A stretch of DNA of 64,000 nt from contig PTFA01000024.1 of assembly GCA_003342895.1 (NCBI GenBank), forward strand, positions 4,645,505 through 4,709,504, read 5' to 3'. The stretch comes from Casuarius casuarius. Lineage: Eukaryota; Chordata; Aves; Casuariiformes; Casuariidae. Shown in pieces: positions 36,040 to 47,623 of this stretch; within the stretch, counting starts at the first letter, position 1, and each line of letters begins with the position of its first letter. Below the pieces are notes generated by a model that made no database searches, was not told the origin of the DNA, and saw nothing but the letters and a program-made list of their open reading frames with translations. The translations under genes were made by a program, and so were the position numbers.

Positions 36040-39000
36040 CTGCAAATTAAAAAGAATGATTAGGAAATTTTCCATATGATTATTCTCACAAACATTAACC
36101 AATTGTCCTATAAAATTATTATTAAGAATTAACTGTCAAGTGCTGAGAATTCAAGAAAAGGTAGAACTAAGATGCTGATAAAATCTTTAATTGTCTGCCT
36201 TGTGTGTGTGCGTTACAAGACAGTCTTTAATTAAAGAATCCTACACTATTTTTTCCCCAGGATAGCTGCATCACTCTGTGCACAGAAGGGATGATGCTTA
36301 CTTAATGAGTAGTTATTGAGAATTTTGTTTTCTTCACAGTATTTAGTGAACGTCCCCGTGGTTTATTTACAGGACATTATTCAAATGCTACTCCACTAAA
36401 GAAATTATTACTTCTCCAATCACTTTTTGTGTGAGCAACATTATCCTCGTATCTGAAACTAGAAATGACTGCTTTTTGGAAAAGGACATTAGCTCATTCT
36501 GATCTCCATGTTGCTGATTTTGACTGTTTCAAGTAACTGAGTGAGGTAGTTTCCAGAGCTTAGGTATCATTTTATTTCTCTGGTTTTAGCACAGATATAT
36601 TTGAGAGTCTTAATTATGATTTGAACTTTGAGTTATGAGTTTATCTTTGCAATATTTCTTATGAAGTAGAAGTACAAAGTAATCTATGCTCACGAAGAGT
36701 AAAAACACAACATTAATTTCAGGGGCCCAATTTGAGATGATCAGGACCTGGCTTTTCTTGCAGTTTTGATTTACATAGCACCTTATTCGTTAAAAATACA
36801 GTTTCCAAAGAATTAATCCTCAGTTATGAATGCTCACAGTTTGTGCAAATTACACCCTCAAGACCAAAATGGGAACCAGTAAGGAGACAAACTACAAGTG
36901 CTGAGCAGCTATCACAACATTGGTCCCAAGGAGAAGATAGAGATATAGCCCAGTTTCATAACAACATTAATCAAGAGACCACCCCTTCTCATCACAGAAT
37001 CTTTTTCCTCATCCAAACCTTCCACAGAAAAAGAAAGCAACAGTCACAGAGATATCAATCTCTTCCACTATTTAAACTAGATTAATTTCCAGAAATATCT
37101 GTAATGTGCAATTAATAGACCCATAAAAAGTACTGTGCAATTAAATAATTAAAATCAAAGGCATCTCTTCAAAATAAATCTCTAAAAAATGATCAAGTGT
37201 TTAAATCTTGTGAAAGCTTAATGAGGAATACAAGTTGCTTCTCACATGGACACTGAAGATGCATTAAATAATCCACTGGGTATTTTAATTACCAGAAAAG
37301 GAAATGTTGCTTACCCTGTTTACAATAACTCACATCCGATTTATTTTGAAAAAAACTTTGAATTTAAGCATAAAAACCACCCTGTCTGACTTTATTTTTC
37401 TGCATGTGAAAAGGGAAATGTCATGTGTAAAACTAGTATTTCTTCTTGTTATTATTTTATAACAACAAAACATATAAACAATCAAACTGCATTGTTTCTA
37501 AATCTTACAACAGATAGGTTTGAGTTCCCAAATAAGCTCTATTCTTATTCTTTCTGGGATGAAAAACATTCTGGCTAGCAAAAATGTGTTTAACCAGGAA
37601 GATAAGGATATTTTTCCACCACAGAGAAAACTGATCAAGCTGCTTTAATGAATTAAGAATTGTTCTGTTAGAATAACAGAATAACAATTACTCTGTCAGA
37701 AACTTTTGTTTACAGCTTTTGTCTCAGATATAAACAACCTATAGAAGGGCTCTGTCAGTGCAGAACATGTAGTGATAAATTTACAATATAAATTTCAGTC
37801 TGGTCCAATTAGCAATCTTTTAAATAAAAGTTAATATATCACTAAGAAAGAGATTTTTTTCTTCTATAACACTGCTAAACTTAAATAGTTACAATGATCT
37901 CAGACATCTTAATAGCTCTATAGCTTTTCTTTCCCTCTACAAATGTTAAAAAATTCATTTTAAAACACAAAATCCGGCAAAGTAAAACAACTAAAAATTA
38001 ATCCACAGATTCATGACAAAACAGCACAGTTACATACTGGATTGCTTCTGTATCTTACATGACGGTGGGTTATGAAATGCCATATAATGTTCTAGTGCAT
38101 TTGTCCCAGAAAATTTTTCTGTCAGTCACAAGCATCAGTGACAGAAATTGCTTTCTCAGTATTACTGATGATCTTCTACATCGTCGTGAGCTATGAGCTG
38201 CTTTCAACTCACAGCTGACTGGAGAGCAAATTTCTTTTATATGATCAAAAAACCTCTAAGATTCCCCTTCATTCCCTGATGGTTACAGGAATAAAATAAC
38301 ACTTGTTAACTCCTTGAACTGCTAAGAGCAAAATGGTCTTCAGAAAAAACTTAAGTTCTCTGCTAATACTACCTGACAATTTTTTCATACATCTGATGAC
38401 TTCTTTTCCTTAATTGTCCTTGTTGTGTTCCTCTCAAGAATTCAAACAGGAGGTTCGAATGAGTGGAGAACACAGTTCTCTCTCTCATTGTTATGTCAAA
38501 CAACTTTCCATTTCTCTGTAAGAACACAATGAACTTCCACTCTCAGGATATTCACTTTTTGCAAATCCTCTATACAATGGTTCTGATGAAAGGTATCTGC
38601 AGAAGTCAGGTGAATTGAAGAAGGAGATGAATTAAAGTTAGGTATTATGTTTCCAAACAGAAAAGTCTGTACCTTCCTAAAAGGGAAGTAAGTTTCTCTT
38701 AGAGGATATTAAGCACTAAAGAAAATTCTTCTTAAATGAGAACTGATTTTAGCTAATTTGTGTGACATAATCCTAAAGGATACTCCCTAAAGGAACAGTA
38801 GGAAAATGCAATTGGGGGAAAATGATTTGAGTGGCATGATCATTCCAAAACTTTCCTAAATTTTCCTTTTTTTAAAAAAAAGTACCTACTAGATTAGGAT
38901 TCACTCAGTAATAGTAGTAGTGGTTGGCATTGCTGCTTTCTTATTTTCTAATACCATAAGAAAAAAGTGCAGATTTTAAATAAATGAGAACTCAGTGAGA

Positions 39001-39257
39001 ACTCACAAACTGCCAGTTTTAGTGAGACACAAGAACATGGGAAAATATTAAAGAAGTTGAAACATTAGGTTTCAGCATTTTAATACTACAGCAACATTGT
39101 TTCCCCTACACTAGTTTAAGTTTAAAAAATAAACAAAGTCACCCTCGTCTTCTATCCTTTCTTCCCAAAAGTAATCATCAGGGCTGAAATTATGTGTTTT
39201 TAATTTGGTCAAAACTTGAAAAACTGATTATTGGTCCAGCACTGATACACAGACCAT
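36040..39257. other. AT-rich noncoding sequence
   Basis: No gene or transposon is recognised. The frames at 36843-37085 (+) and 37505-37687 (-) look like chance. A T-arm-like GGTTCGAAT at about 38452 is not part of a tRNA fold. Confidence 0.5.
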
Positions 39258-39273
39258 ACCTCTCATGAGAGGT
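39258..39273. repeat. perfect 16-nt palindrome
   Basis: ACCTCTCATGAGAGGT is self-complementary without a spacer and directly abuts a 43-nt pyrimidine tract. Confidence 0.9.
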
Positions 39274-39315
39274 CTTTTTTTTTTCTTTTTTTTTCTTTTT
39301 CTTTTTTTTTTTCCT
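39273..39315 (+). repeat. 43-nt pure pyrimidine tract (T-rich with C)
   Basis: Unbroken C/T run dominated by T, followed by ATTTCCACAG at 39316-39325. It reads equally well as a strong polypyrimidine tract with a splice acceptor on +, or as the A-rich tail of a retroposon on -. It is also a candidate triplex-forming sequence. Confidence 0.85.
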
Positions 39316-39325
39316 ATTTCCACAG

Positions 39326-39470
39326 CCATGAGCAATGTGAGCCAGTGCATACGAATGCGCAGAGATAGTGTCATGGACAAAATTAAGTGTTCCATTGCCT
39401 GCAATCACAAAGTAATCACAGTGCAATTCTTGCGCATAGTAATGCAAGATTAAGAAATGCTGTTTTCTGC
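39326..39470. promoter_or_regulatory. possible conserved noncoding element or exon
   Basis: High-complexity sequence directly after the pyrimidine tract, with three retained CpG (in TACGAA, TGCGCA and TGCGCA) and octamer-like pieces (TAATGCAAG). The + strand has a 42-codon ATG frame from 39328 (MSNVSQCIRMRRDSVMDKIK to a TAA near 39453). The minus strand is open too (39190-39477). No family is recognised. CpG retention in an AT-rich context is the main hint of constraint. Confidence 0.25.
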
Positions 39471-39589
39471 TGCCCATGGCTAATGTACTGAAAAACAGCT
39501 TTGGATGAAATGGGCCTGGTTAAATATTGTCTCTTCCTTTCTTTAGAACATTTTGTATTCCACTTGTAATTCAATTTCCCTGTAAGTTT

Positions 39590-39960
39590 CCAGGCTGAGA
39601 AAAATGGATTTATTCAGTCTTAGGAAGAGAAGGTTAAGGAGGGATCTTGTTGCTGTATTCATGAACCTAGTGGGAGGGTAGAGAAGAAATGGAGCCAAAC
39701 ACTTCACAGAAGTGCACAGTAGTAGGACAAGAGACCACAGACGTATGTCACAGCAAGGGAAATTCTGACCTGATACCAGGAAACAATTTTTTTCAGTGAC
39801 AGTAATCACACACTGGAGCAAGTGTCCAGCGGGGCTATGGGTCTACTGTCCTGGCCAACGGGACATGGCCCTGCACAACTTGATCTCAGATGGCCCCTTA
39901 TTTCAGCAAAGGATTGGACCTTCAGAGGTCCCTTCCAACCTAAATTATTTTGACTCTTCA
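39590..39960 (+). mobile_element. CR1 LINE, truncated 3' end (bird type)
   Basis: The sequence follows the 3' part of avian CR1. It starts with a degenerate GAGAAGG...AGGGATCTTGTTGC stretch, runs through TAGGACAAGAG and ends in TTGGACCTTCAGAGGTCCC then TTCCAACCTAAATTATTTTG. Only the 3' UTR and the end of ORF2 are present, the usual 5'-truncated form. Point changes are frequent, so the copy is not recent. The minus-strand open frame at 39543-39821 lies within it and is spurious. Confidence 0.9.
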
Positions 39961-40110
39961 AGTTAGTAAGTAAGATAAAACACCTGTAATAACACTAAAA
40001 GAATAACAAGTCCTTCCCCTTCTTATACTTATTATTAAATTGTGATTTTTTAAAAATTTATTATCAGACCTAATTTGAATAGAGCAACTAACATCCTTTC
40101 CTATTTCCAG
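39961..40110. other. spacer between CR1 and exon-like segment
   Basis: AT-rich. It ends in the strong acceptor context ATCCTTTCCTATTTCCAG. Confidence 0.5.
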
Positions 40111-40249
40111 AATTGTATATACTGATTTGAAGCATCACCATTTAGTTTGGAGAGACTCCACAACTGAATTAACAACAAGAATAAAATAATAACTTCAAAG
40201 CAGTAGATGAGGAGTTTCCTGTTTGACAGCATTATCGCTAACAGCACTG
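40111..40249 (+). other. exon-like segment, strong acceptor and donor, noncoding
   Basis: The acceptor CATCCTTTCCTATTTCCAG ends at 40110 and the donor CACTG|GTGAGTG follows 40249. The length is 139 nt. All frames contain stops, so it could only be a noncoding or UTR exon. It begins 150 bp after the CR1 copy. Confidence 0.25.
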
Positions 40250-41329
40250 GTGAGTGTAATTCCCCGTGCTTGGCTTTGACAATTTAGCCTATAAAGTTAG
40301 ATGATGCTCATTTTACATGCTGACAGTTACACTTTGTATGAATCATGTAAGAATAAGAATTCAGCAAAATCAAAAGTGATGTCAGCGTATTAGAAAGAGT
40401 ACAGAAAAAACAGCAGGAGGCAGTTGAGTTACTCAACCTGGAACACGACCTAAAGTGCGGCATTTAGTGATCGCTGAGGTTCTCTAACACGCTGTCTGGC
40501 CTCAAGCAGACAGCGAGGAAAGAAAGGCTCCCCTGCAAGTCCTCTCCCACGTGTAGGTCCTGACAGTGCCGGGCAAATGTCTGGGATACCATACAGATGC
40601 TAATGTTCAGGCAACTGAATCTAGTCCTGAATGTACAGTTGGGCTGAGTGAACTGAGATATTTCTTAAATGACTTCAGCAAAATCTTTCTCTAAAGCAAA
40701 GCTGACTTGTACAAAGCTGACTATTCAGTGAGTCCTGGTTGAACCACAGACCTGACGTAATTTACATTTATTTCTCACAAAACTTTCACAGTTTTGAATT
40801 TCAAGATGTCTGCTACAATCCTGAACAAACACTGACTACCATAAATTGTGGTGTTGCTGTTGCTGAAACTTTGGACCTACAAGGAAAGTACCATTGCTCA
40901 CCATATTAAAGAATTTGTTTTTAGCCAAGTTCGATATCAAAGACCACTTGATATTTTAACTCCTCTATCACTAATTCCAGGTGCCATTTTAAGGGTCCTT
41001 GTATCTTTACAAACCTTGCAGACTTCCCAGCTCCTAGAAGCCAAAACCAACACCTCTGCACGCATGGACGGTAGATTTTGTTCAAGAAAGGATATAGATG
41101 CCTGATAATAACCTTACTATTTCATGTCCTGCTTGGCATAATGATTTTAGTAACAGTTAAAGGAATCTATCTTAAGGTAGTATATAAGAAAGTATTTTAA
41201 AATCAAAGTATTCTTGTGCACATCATAATGAAGACGTCATATTCCTCAAATATCAGGCTTTTTTCCTCTCTTTATGTTAATTAGCATAATTCTGGCTCAG
41301 TTACCAGTGTTGTTGGCAATATTTGTTGA
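40250..41329. other. noncoding sequence with a hairpin-rich pocket
   Basis: The GC-richer part at 40420-40560 contains two perfect short hairpins: GTTGAGT-T-ACTCAAC at 40423-40437, and CGCTGTCTG...CAGACAGCG at 40490-40515 with an 8-nt loop. The open frame at 40848-41105 is not recognised. Confidence 0.5.
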
Positions 41330-41343
41330 TCATTAATTAATGA
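41330..41343. promoter_or_regulatory. perfect homeodomain-type palindrome
   Basis: TCATTAATTAATGA is fully self-complementary and contains paired TAAT/ATTA cores, the form bound by paired-class homeodomain dimers. Further TTAATTAG and GTAATTAC motifs lie within 60 bp. Confidence 0.4.
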
Positions 41344-41532
41344 ACAGTAATTACTTAATCTTTAAGTACTTCTACTGATATAGAAACAAATATGCACAAC
41401 TGATACAACTGGCAAAAAATATAGAGAAACAAGAATTTCATATTGGCATCAGCTATAATAATTCACGAATTCATGTCAACTTTATTAAATTAACATGTTC
41501 CAAAGTCCTTTTAAAAGTCAAAATATTTCTTC
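41344..41532. other. noncoding sequence rich in TAAT cores
   Basis: Repeat-free AT-rich sequence between two palindromes. Nothing else is seen. Confidence 0.4.
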
Positions 41533-41551
41533 TGACATTTTCAAAATGTCA
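41533..41551. repeat. perfect 9+1+9 palindrome
   Basis: TGACATTTT-C-AAAATGTCA, with exact arms around a single base. Confidence 0.9.
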
Positions 41552-44526
41552 ATTTATTTTGAAGTACCTCTAAGTCTATGAAAGTTAAAAAAGGTGTAAA
41601 TTGCTTTTTCTTTTTAAACCAAATAAAGATACTTCTTAAAAAAGAATAGAAGGGGCTAAAGTAATTCATTTTATGTTGACCGAAGACAATTATATTTCCA
41701 GCTGTTCAATTAGACTAGAAAAGCAAAAAGGTCAATATTTGCACAACACTAATCATTCACATAGCAAAACATATGCATAGCAGAACCATAAAATGACTTT
41801 TTCCTTGCTGCAGAAATCTGCCATAATTGCACATCACTTTTCCAGATTTTTTTTAGATGCATTTCCTGTGATTTTATGAGCCACGATATTCATTATCCTA
41901 TATTGAGTAACCAGACTCATTATTTTTTCATGACTTTTTTGCAGACAGTTTGAAATAACAGGATCATATTCTGCCCATAAACAAGACAGTTGAATAAAAT
42001 CGCAATCAAGCTATCTACTTAAAGGTATTCTTGGTGCTTCTTCTGTATAATGGTCTTGCAGAACAGCCCTTGTCTGAAAATGTATTTACTTCGAGGTTTT
42101 ATTTTAATTTTCCTGCTTTATTTTTCTTCCTTGAATTTAAAAGGTCATCGACATTGTGTGTGAGATTTTATGTCCCTTACTGACACATGAAGGCCGACGA
42201 CCTCTAAATTTGTCTTGAATGCCTTTTCAGATTTGGGCAATATGAGAATTTTAGAAGGAAATATGCCCTTCTTTCCCAAAGCTATGCAAAGAAAAGGACC
42301 CCATGCCCAGAGAATTTGCCTTTACTGGAGTTTGCCGGTTATTTCTCAAAAATAAAAGATGGAAGTCCAAGTCTAATGCAGAAAAGACTTTCAGCTAATT
42401 CCACAAATCTCTCCTGAGAGAGAAGCAGTTTCAAACTGTTTGGACTATTGCAAAAGATGGGATGAAAAGACAGAAATGTGAAAGCTTTCTAATGACTTTC
42501 CCTGCTGCAATAATTACATAATGTAAAAATGATAATAAACCACTTTTGCCATTATTTATTATATCTCCATTCTAAGCAAGGAAAAATAGGTTAAGCACTT
42601 ACTTACTTCTTCACTGAGAATATCATTTACTTGCTAGTGGTCTCAAAAGAGCATGAGTAAGAATAGAGATGTTTCTAAACAGTGAAAGAAGAACTGGTCC
42701 ACTATTTTAAAAAAGAGAAATCTTTCCTGCTACAAACAAATTTTGTAAGTATGAGAACACCTTTAGAGTTTATCGGTCTAACCACAACACTGCAAAACTT
42801 CAACCTCAGGTTTTTCTCCCCCAGTTTCCATGCAGGATTCTGTTCCTGATCCCAGTTACTTTCAGTTTAGAGCACCACAAATCATCTTTTTCCTGTTCTT
42901 GAAGTGGTACTATCAAGAACTAAGCCAGTCTCACATAACGAGAACAGACACAAACAATCTCTATCCATATTCCTGTACCTGTCAGTGGGGAACTCAAGAT
43001 GTCCATCACTACTAGGGAAGATCCAAAAATCTAGGATTAAGCTCCCAAATACCTTTGTAGGAGCAGAACTTGGGCTGAACGACAAGTTTCAATAAAATAA
43101 TGGGATATTGTATTGAAAGAGTCAGTTGCGGCTTTCTGCTTCAAGGTAAATAGAGAAAGTCAGCCTCCATTTGAACAAGTCAATTTTCCTTAAAAAAAAC
43201 TAAGTTCTGATAATAGAAATGAATTACTGTAAAAATATATCTGTTCATAGATAATATATAATTAAGAAACATATTTAATCTGGCTATTATTATTTCCATT
43301 ATCCTAATATCAGAGACCCCATTCAGTTTTAAAATGCCAGTGTCCATGCACAGTACAAAGGCAATTAGCCTTTTACTAATAAATCTAAAGAATAGCAAAA
43401 AATGGGAGGGGAAAGAAAGAATGTGTGGAAAAATACACTGCAGACACAGTCAGTTAATACACAGCAATGCAGCATAAAGAGGTATAGGCACAGTTCAAGC
43501 GTATTCCTTTACTCAGAACTGAAGCCAAATCACCTAAATGTTAATAAAAACTTCACACTACTCCATATATCATAATGAGAATGGGATGTTATTAGCCCAT
43601 CAGTGAAGTGAATACATACCCACTTGTCATTTATGTCGCATCTCCAACTTGAGAATCTGCAGAAATCGGTGATTTCTTTCCTTCATGCAAATTCAACTAC
43701 TTCTTTGCTCTCATGAACACATTTATCCAGTACCATTTTCAATATGCTAGAGGTATAAATAATTTCAAAAGATATGTCACTACAAGTGAAGGAATAAAAC
43801 AAAGGAATAGGACCAATATATTTAAAAAACACTCTGAAATATTTCTGCAGTAGTTCTTATCTATAAAATGTGTAGCATAAATAGCATGGGATGGTATGAA
43901 GTTTTTATTGCCAGTTGTATCAGTGACCTATATAACTTATTCCATGCTGTTGGTAAAATGTGTATTCCAAATGTACAACCATAAATCTTTTAAAAACACG
44001 CGAATATGTATTCTCTCATTGTGTTTGCATAGGATGTACACAGCATGCAAAATTGTATACAAAAGGAAACGTTAAGTCTTTATTACATCCTAACTAAGAA
44101 ATCTTAGATTTGGCTTTAGAAAACCAGCTAGTATTTTTCACTAGAGTAAAAAGTCTCCTGTTTTTACTTTTCTTGAAAGTCATGTTAGTGGCATCTAATT
44201 GTCCAATGTCAGAAATTAAAGCAATCAAATGTCATTCACAGTCAAATCCAACAGCAAACAATTCCATTTAATTATACAATATTTCTGTCTTTGATAAAAA
44301 TTAACATTTTAATTTGATATAACAGTGATCATTTTGTCACTGCAGAGACTGTATCTTCCCCACATCTTGTCAATTATTTATTCCAAGCCAATGAATTTAG
44401 CTATTCTGACCTAATCATTATCCAGCTTCTTTTCTGTTCTTTAATCCAAGCAACCTGAGGAATGATTTGTCATGTGCACAGATTTTCACTTGCAGAGTGA
44501 AAACAGCTTGAAATCTGGTGAGAATT
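41552..44526. other. AT-rich noncoding sequence
   Basis: No gene or transposon is recognised. The frames at 42830-43095 overlap on both strands and look spurious. The segment 42140-42340 is repeat-free with isolated CpGs (GGCCGACGACC at about 42191) and could be a conserved element, which cannot be tested here. Confidence 0.5.
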
Positions 44527-44550
44527 GGGGGGGGTGGGGGGAGAGGGGGG
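44527..44550 (+). repeat. G-rich tract, potential G-quadruplex
   Basis: G8-T-G6-AGA-G6 on the + strand, enough guanines for a four-stranded fold. It starts 8 bases after a donor-like CTG|GTGAG, a position where intronic G runs can influence splicing. Confidence 0.7.
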
Positions 44551-46530
44551 ATGGAGGTGATAGCTCCCTCGATGTCACTATTATTAATCCTCTTGGATCA
44601 CCTAGAGAGATTTTCAGGAATAATAAGAGAACACGGTGGTGCATGAAGCTAACACCATGGGATTTACCGACTACAAATGGGGCACATTGGCTCTGTGTGT
44701 ACCTCAAGGCTCTTCTGCAGTTTCCCTATCCCAGTGTTATGTTTCTAAAGGGAGCTGATGCATAGAAAAGGCTGGAAAAAAATGGTTTTTGATGGGAAGA
44801 CCACCTGGCCAACTTTATTACCATTATGTGATTGGAAGCATTTTCACAGTCAAGGGGGGAGTCTGGAGGTTTGCAGTCCCATAATTTCTTTGTGAAATCT
44901 GGAGAAACTGTGATTTATTATACATCTGTTACCATGGCTAAGTGTATCTGAAGGGAAAAATAGAAGGAAAAGAAAAATATGGGTGAAGACATTTTATTAA
45001 AAATACAACATAGATTCTACACACACGCCTCCCCCAAAATGCTGGTGGATGTATTCTGCTATAAAGGGCCAAATTCTGTATTCCTGAAATCAATGCTAAA
45101 AGCATAATCAGCAGCAATGGCACAAGTGCTCAGAGGGCTTTCTGCTCAGCTCTAATCATTACTCATCTCTGGAGGGGCTGGCTAATCATCTAGTGCACTT
45201 AACAAGATAAAAGAGAAAATGATTTATTCTGTACACAGTTGCTAAAAGAGAGCCTTTGATTCCAGTTTGAAACAGAATCCGTAACTTTCTTTTATTTTCT
45301 TTCTGGTTGTGTGATAATGTTTATAGTTTTCCCAGTTGTGGTTGAGAGGTCCCTCAGTGAAATTTCTTGACCTTCTTTGATAACAGTTAAACACATTGCT
45401 GATGGATCTCTGTTGTTTGCCATAGTTATTGCTACTTACTGATTTTTTCCATTTCTCTGTCTTGTATTTTGACGTATCATTTGGAGCTCATATGTGACAG
45501 CTCTTTTGTGTAACCATGTTGCATTATATATCATTTCCTTTCTTGAAGATGTAATGTAAAATTTTTCTACTCCCAGAAATACTTTTTCATTTGGCGCTAG
45601 AAACATCTGTCATCTCCTGCAGGATAATATACACTACATCCACTTCTCACATCATTTGTCTTAGAGCCACTTATTTCCTCCTTATTTTGCTTTCTTTCAG
45701 TTAGCATCCATCTTTTATTCTCTCCAAAGATACTAAATATCTTTTCCTCTCCCTTTTCTCCTTATCCAGTTGGCCTTTCCTTACTTTGGGCTAAAAATTG
45801 AGTTGATATTTCTCAGTATATCCTGCCCAAATCTCTTATAGGTTGTTTTGTCATTTTCAGTTTCTGTCAAATATTTTAATTTAAAATTGAAGAAAAGGAG
45901 AATAATCTTGCAGCTGATGTACTACATCAAAAGGAAGATAATGAGCATGCACTCCTTACCAATAACTAGAATAATGACTAGTCCCTTCCTCTAAAGCTCA
46001 AGTTTCCATGTTAAACAAACTTGTCTAGAGATGTGTGCTTAGTATGTCACCTTTTCAGGAGAAGACTGTCATATCGAAATATATAAAAATACATATTTAC
46101 AGAGAAACAATAGTGTGAAAAGCCCTCAACTTTCAATGAAACATTACTGTCTGCTAAAACGATGGCTTTTAAGTGCAAACTTTTTTCCTGAACTGAAGAC
46201 CTGAATGACTTTTTTTTACCCAGTGCTGGCTAAACATTACCCTTTTTGCAGAAACAGAGGTCTGGGAAACCATAAGTATATCCTTATCAGAATGATTTGA
46301 TTCTATAACCATTTTTGTTTTCAGACCTTCAGGAAAAACAAATATGGTATAAGACTGTTTGATATAAGATAGGCATTAACCATAATGTTTTTATTCCTGA
46401 AATGAAAATATTGGTTGTCTCTAAAATTTTTAAGATCTACACTTCCTTTAAAATATTTATTTTGAAATTCCTACACCTTTCTAATTGATGTCTATTTATA
46501 TAATAATTGCTTAATATGATTGCTAGAAGG
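44551..46530. other. noncoding sequence
   Basis: The part at 44560-45240 is high-complexity, repeat-free and less AT-biased, with GATA-, TAAT- and bHLH-like cores. It looks like conserved regulatory sequence, but that is inference. GGGCCAAATTCTG at 45066-45078 resembles an old dispersed repeat. The rest is T-rich with nothing recognised. Confidence 0.45.
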
Positions 46531-46569
46531 ATGGTAAAATGTTTAAGTGTGGCAATGCTAGTAATGTAA
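46531..46569 (+). repeat. dispersed direct repeat, copy A
   Basis: ATGGTAAAATGTTTAAGTG followed by GGCAATGCTAGTAATGTAA. It aligns with 47579-47623 with few changes and one 4-6 bp indel. Weaker similarity (TTAATAT...) extends some 15 bp upstream of both copies. Confidence 0.6.
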
Positions 46570-47144
46570 TAATACATATGCTATACAAAGTTATACATGT
46601 GTAGTGTTTATAATTATGAAGGCAGAATATGCATTTATAATACATATTCATAATCACACAAATAAAAGCAAATATAAGAAAATAAATAAAAGCAATTTGA
46701 TAGCAATTCTATTTACATTTCACATGAATTTAGTAAGGCTTTTTAAAGATTTTTAAAGAAATCAGGATTCTAAAGAGAAGAAGATTAGATTTGTTTAAAA
46801 AGAAATGTTTAGTTTTATTGATAGAGTCTCTGATAAGGCCAAAGGGATATCTTTAAAATTAACTGGGTAAAAGGAATCACTGAAACTGCACCATCCACTG
46901 AGAAATGATTCATTTGCTTTAAAGATTTTGGTTTTTTTTTTCCTGCTATATCAAGGTGGTCTAAAGTAGAAAATAAAAATCAGAAAAAGGCAAGTTTATA
47001 ACCACTTCATACAGCATAGCAGACTGTTATCGGAATATGTTGTCCAGTTCACTGCAAAACAGGAAAAGCTTCAGAAAGTGCTTGAGCAATGATTCACCTC
47101 CAGAAGATGTGTTTCACATAGCAAGAGATTTAATTAGTTCATTC
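46570..47144. other. AT-rich noncoding sequence
   Basis: Nothing is recognised. AAATAAAAGCAA is repeated locally near 46660-46700. Confidence 0.5.
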
Positions 47145-47525
47145 TCTCCAATATGAACAAAAGAAGATTAAGAAGAGACTTGACCAAGATCTACAAGTAT
47201 GCACATGAAGAACAAATTTCTAACCATGGACAGCTCTTCAATCTAGCAGAAAAGGGTACAGTCCAATCCACTGCCTGGAAAATGAAACTAGGGGGAAAAA
47301 AGCTAGACATGAGCAAGAATGTTTTACAGTAAGGATAGTTTATCATTGGGACAGCTTATCTAGGAAGCTGGTAGGATGGCCAATGCTTGAGCCTTTAAAT
47401 TAAGACTAGCTGTCTCTGTGCAACAGAGTTCAAATGCTAGGTGCTTAAGAGAGACATTACTAGCCTGGGTTACACATGCATCAGTTTGGATGATCATACT
47501 CCTACCCACTTTTAAAAATATATTC
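47145..47525 (+). mobile_element. CR1-type LINE 3' end, ancient copy
   Basis: The order of motifs follows the 3' region of an old amniote CR1 lineage. These are AAGATTAAGAAGAGACTTGA, GAACAAATTTCTAA, CTCTTCAATCTAGCAGAAAA, CATTGGGACAGCTTATC and, at the end, GCCTGGGTTACACATGC with TTGGATGATCAT. Many substitutions and small indels mark it as much older than the copy at 39590-39960, and the family is different. The minus-strand open frame at 47360-47548 is spurious. Confidence 0.8.
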
Positions 47526-47578
47526 CTGCAGGGAAGGAAGTTGTTCAAATTAAATTGATTAATATATTTGTGACAGGA

Positions 47579-47623
47579 ATGGTAAAATGTTTATGTGCAA
47601 GTATAGCAATATTGGTAATGTAA
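47579..47623 (+). repeat. dispersed direct repeat, copy B
   Basis: ATGGTAAAATGTTTATGTG followed by CAAGTATAGCAATATTGGTAATGTAA in sum. This is the partner of 46531-46569, about 1.05 kb away. It begins about 50 bp past the end of the old CR1 copy. Confidence 0.6.

Noticed and set aside
38441..38460. tRNA T-arm-like GGTTCGAAT
   Set aside because: The flanking bases do not form a T stem and there is no matching acceptor, D or anticodon arm upstream.
39543..39821. 92-codon minus-strand frame
   Set aside because: It lies antisense within the CR1 3' end.
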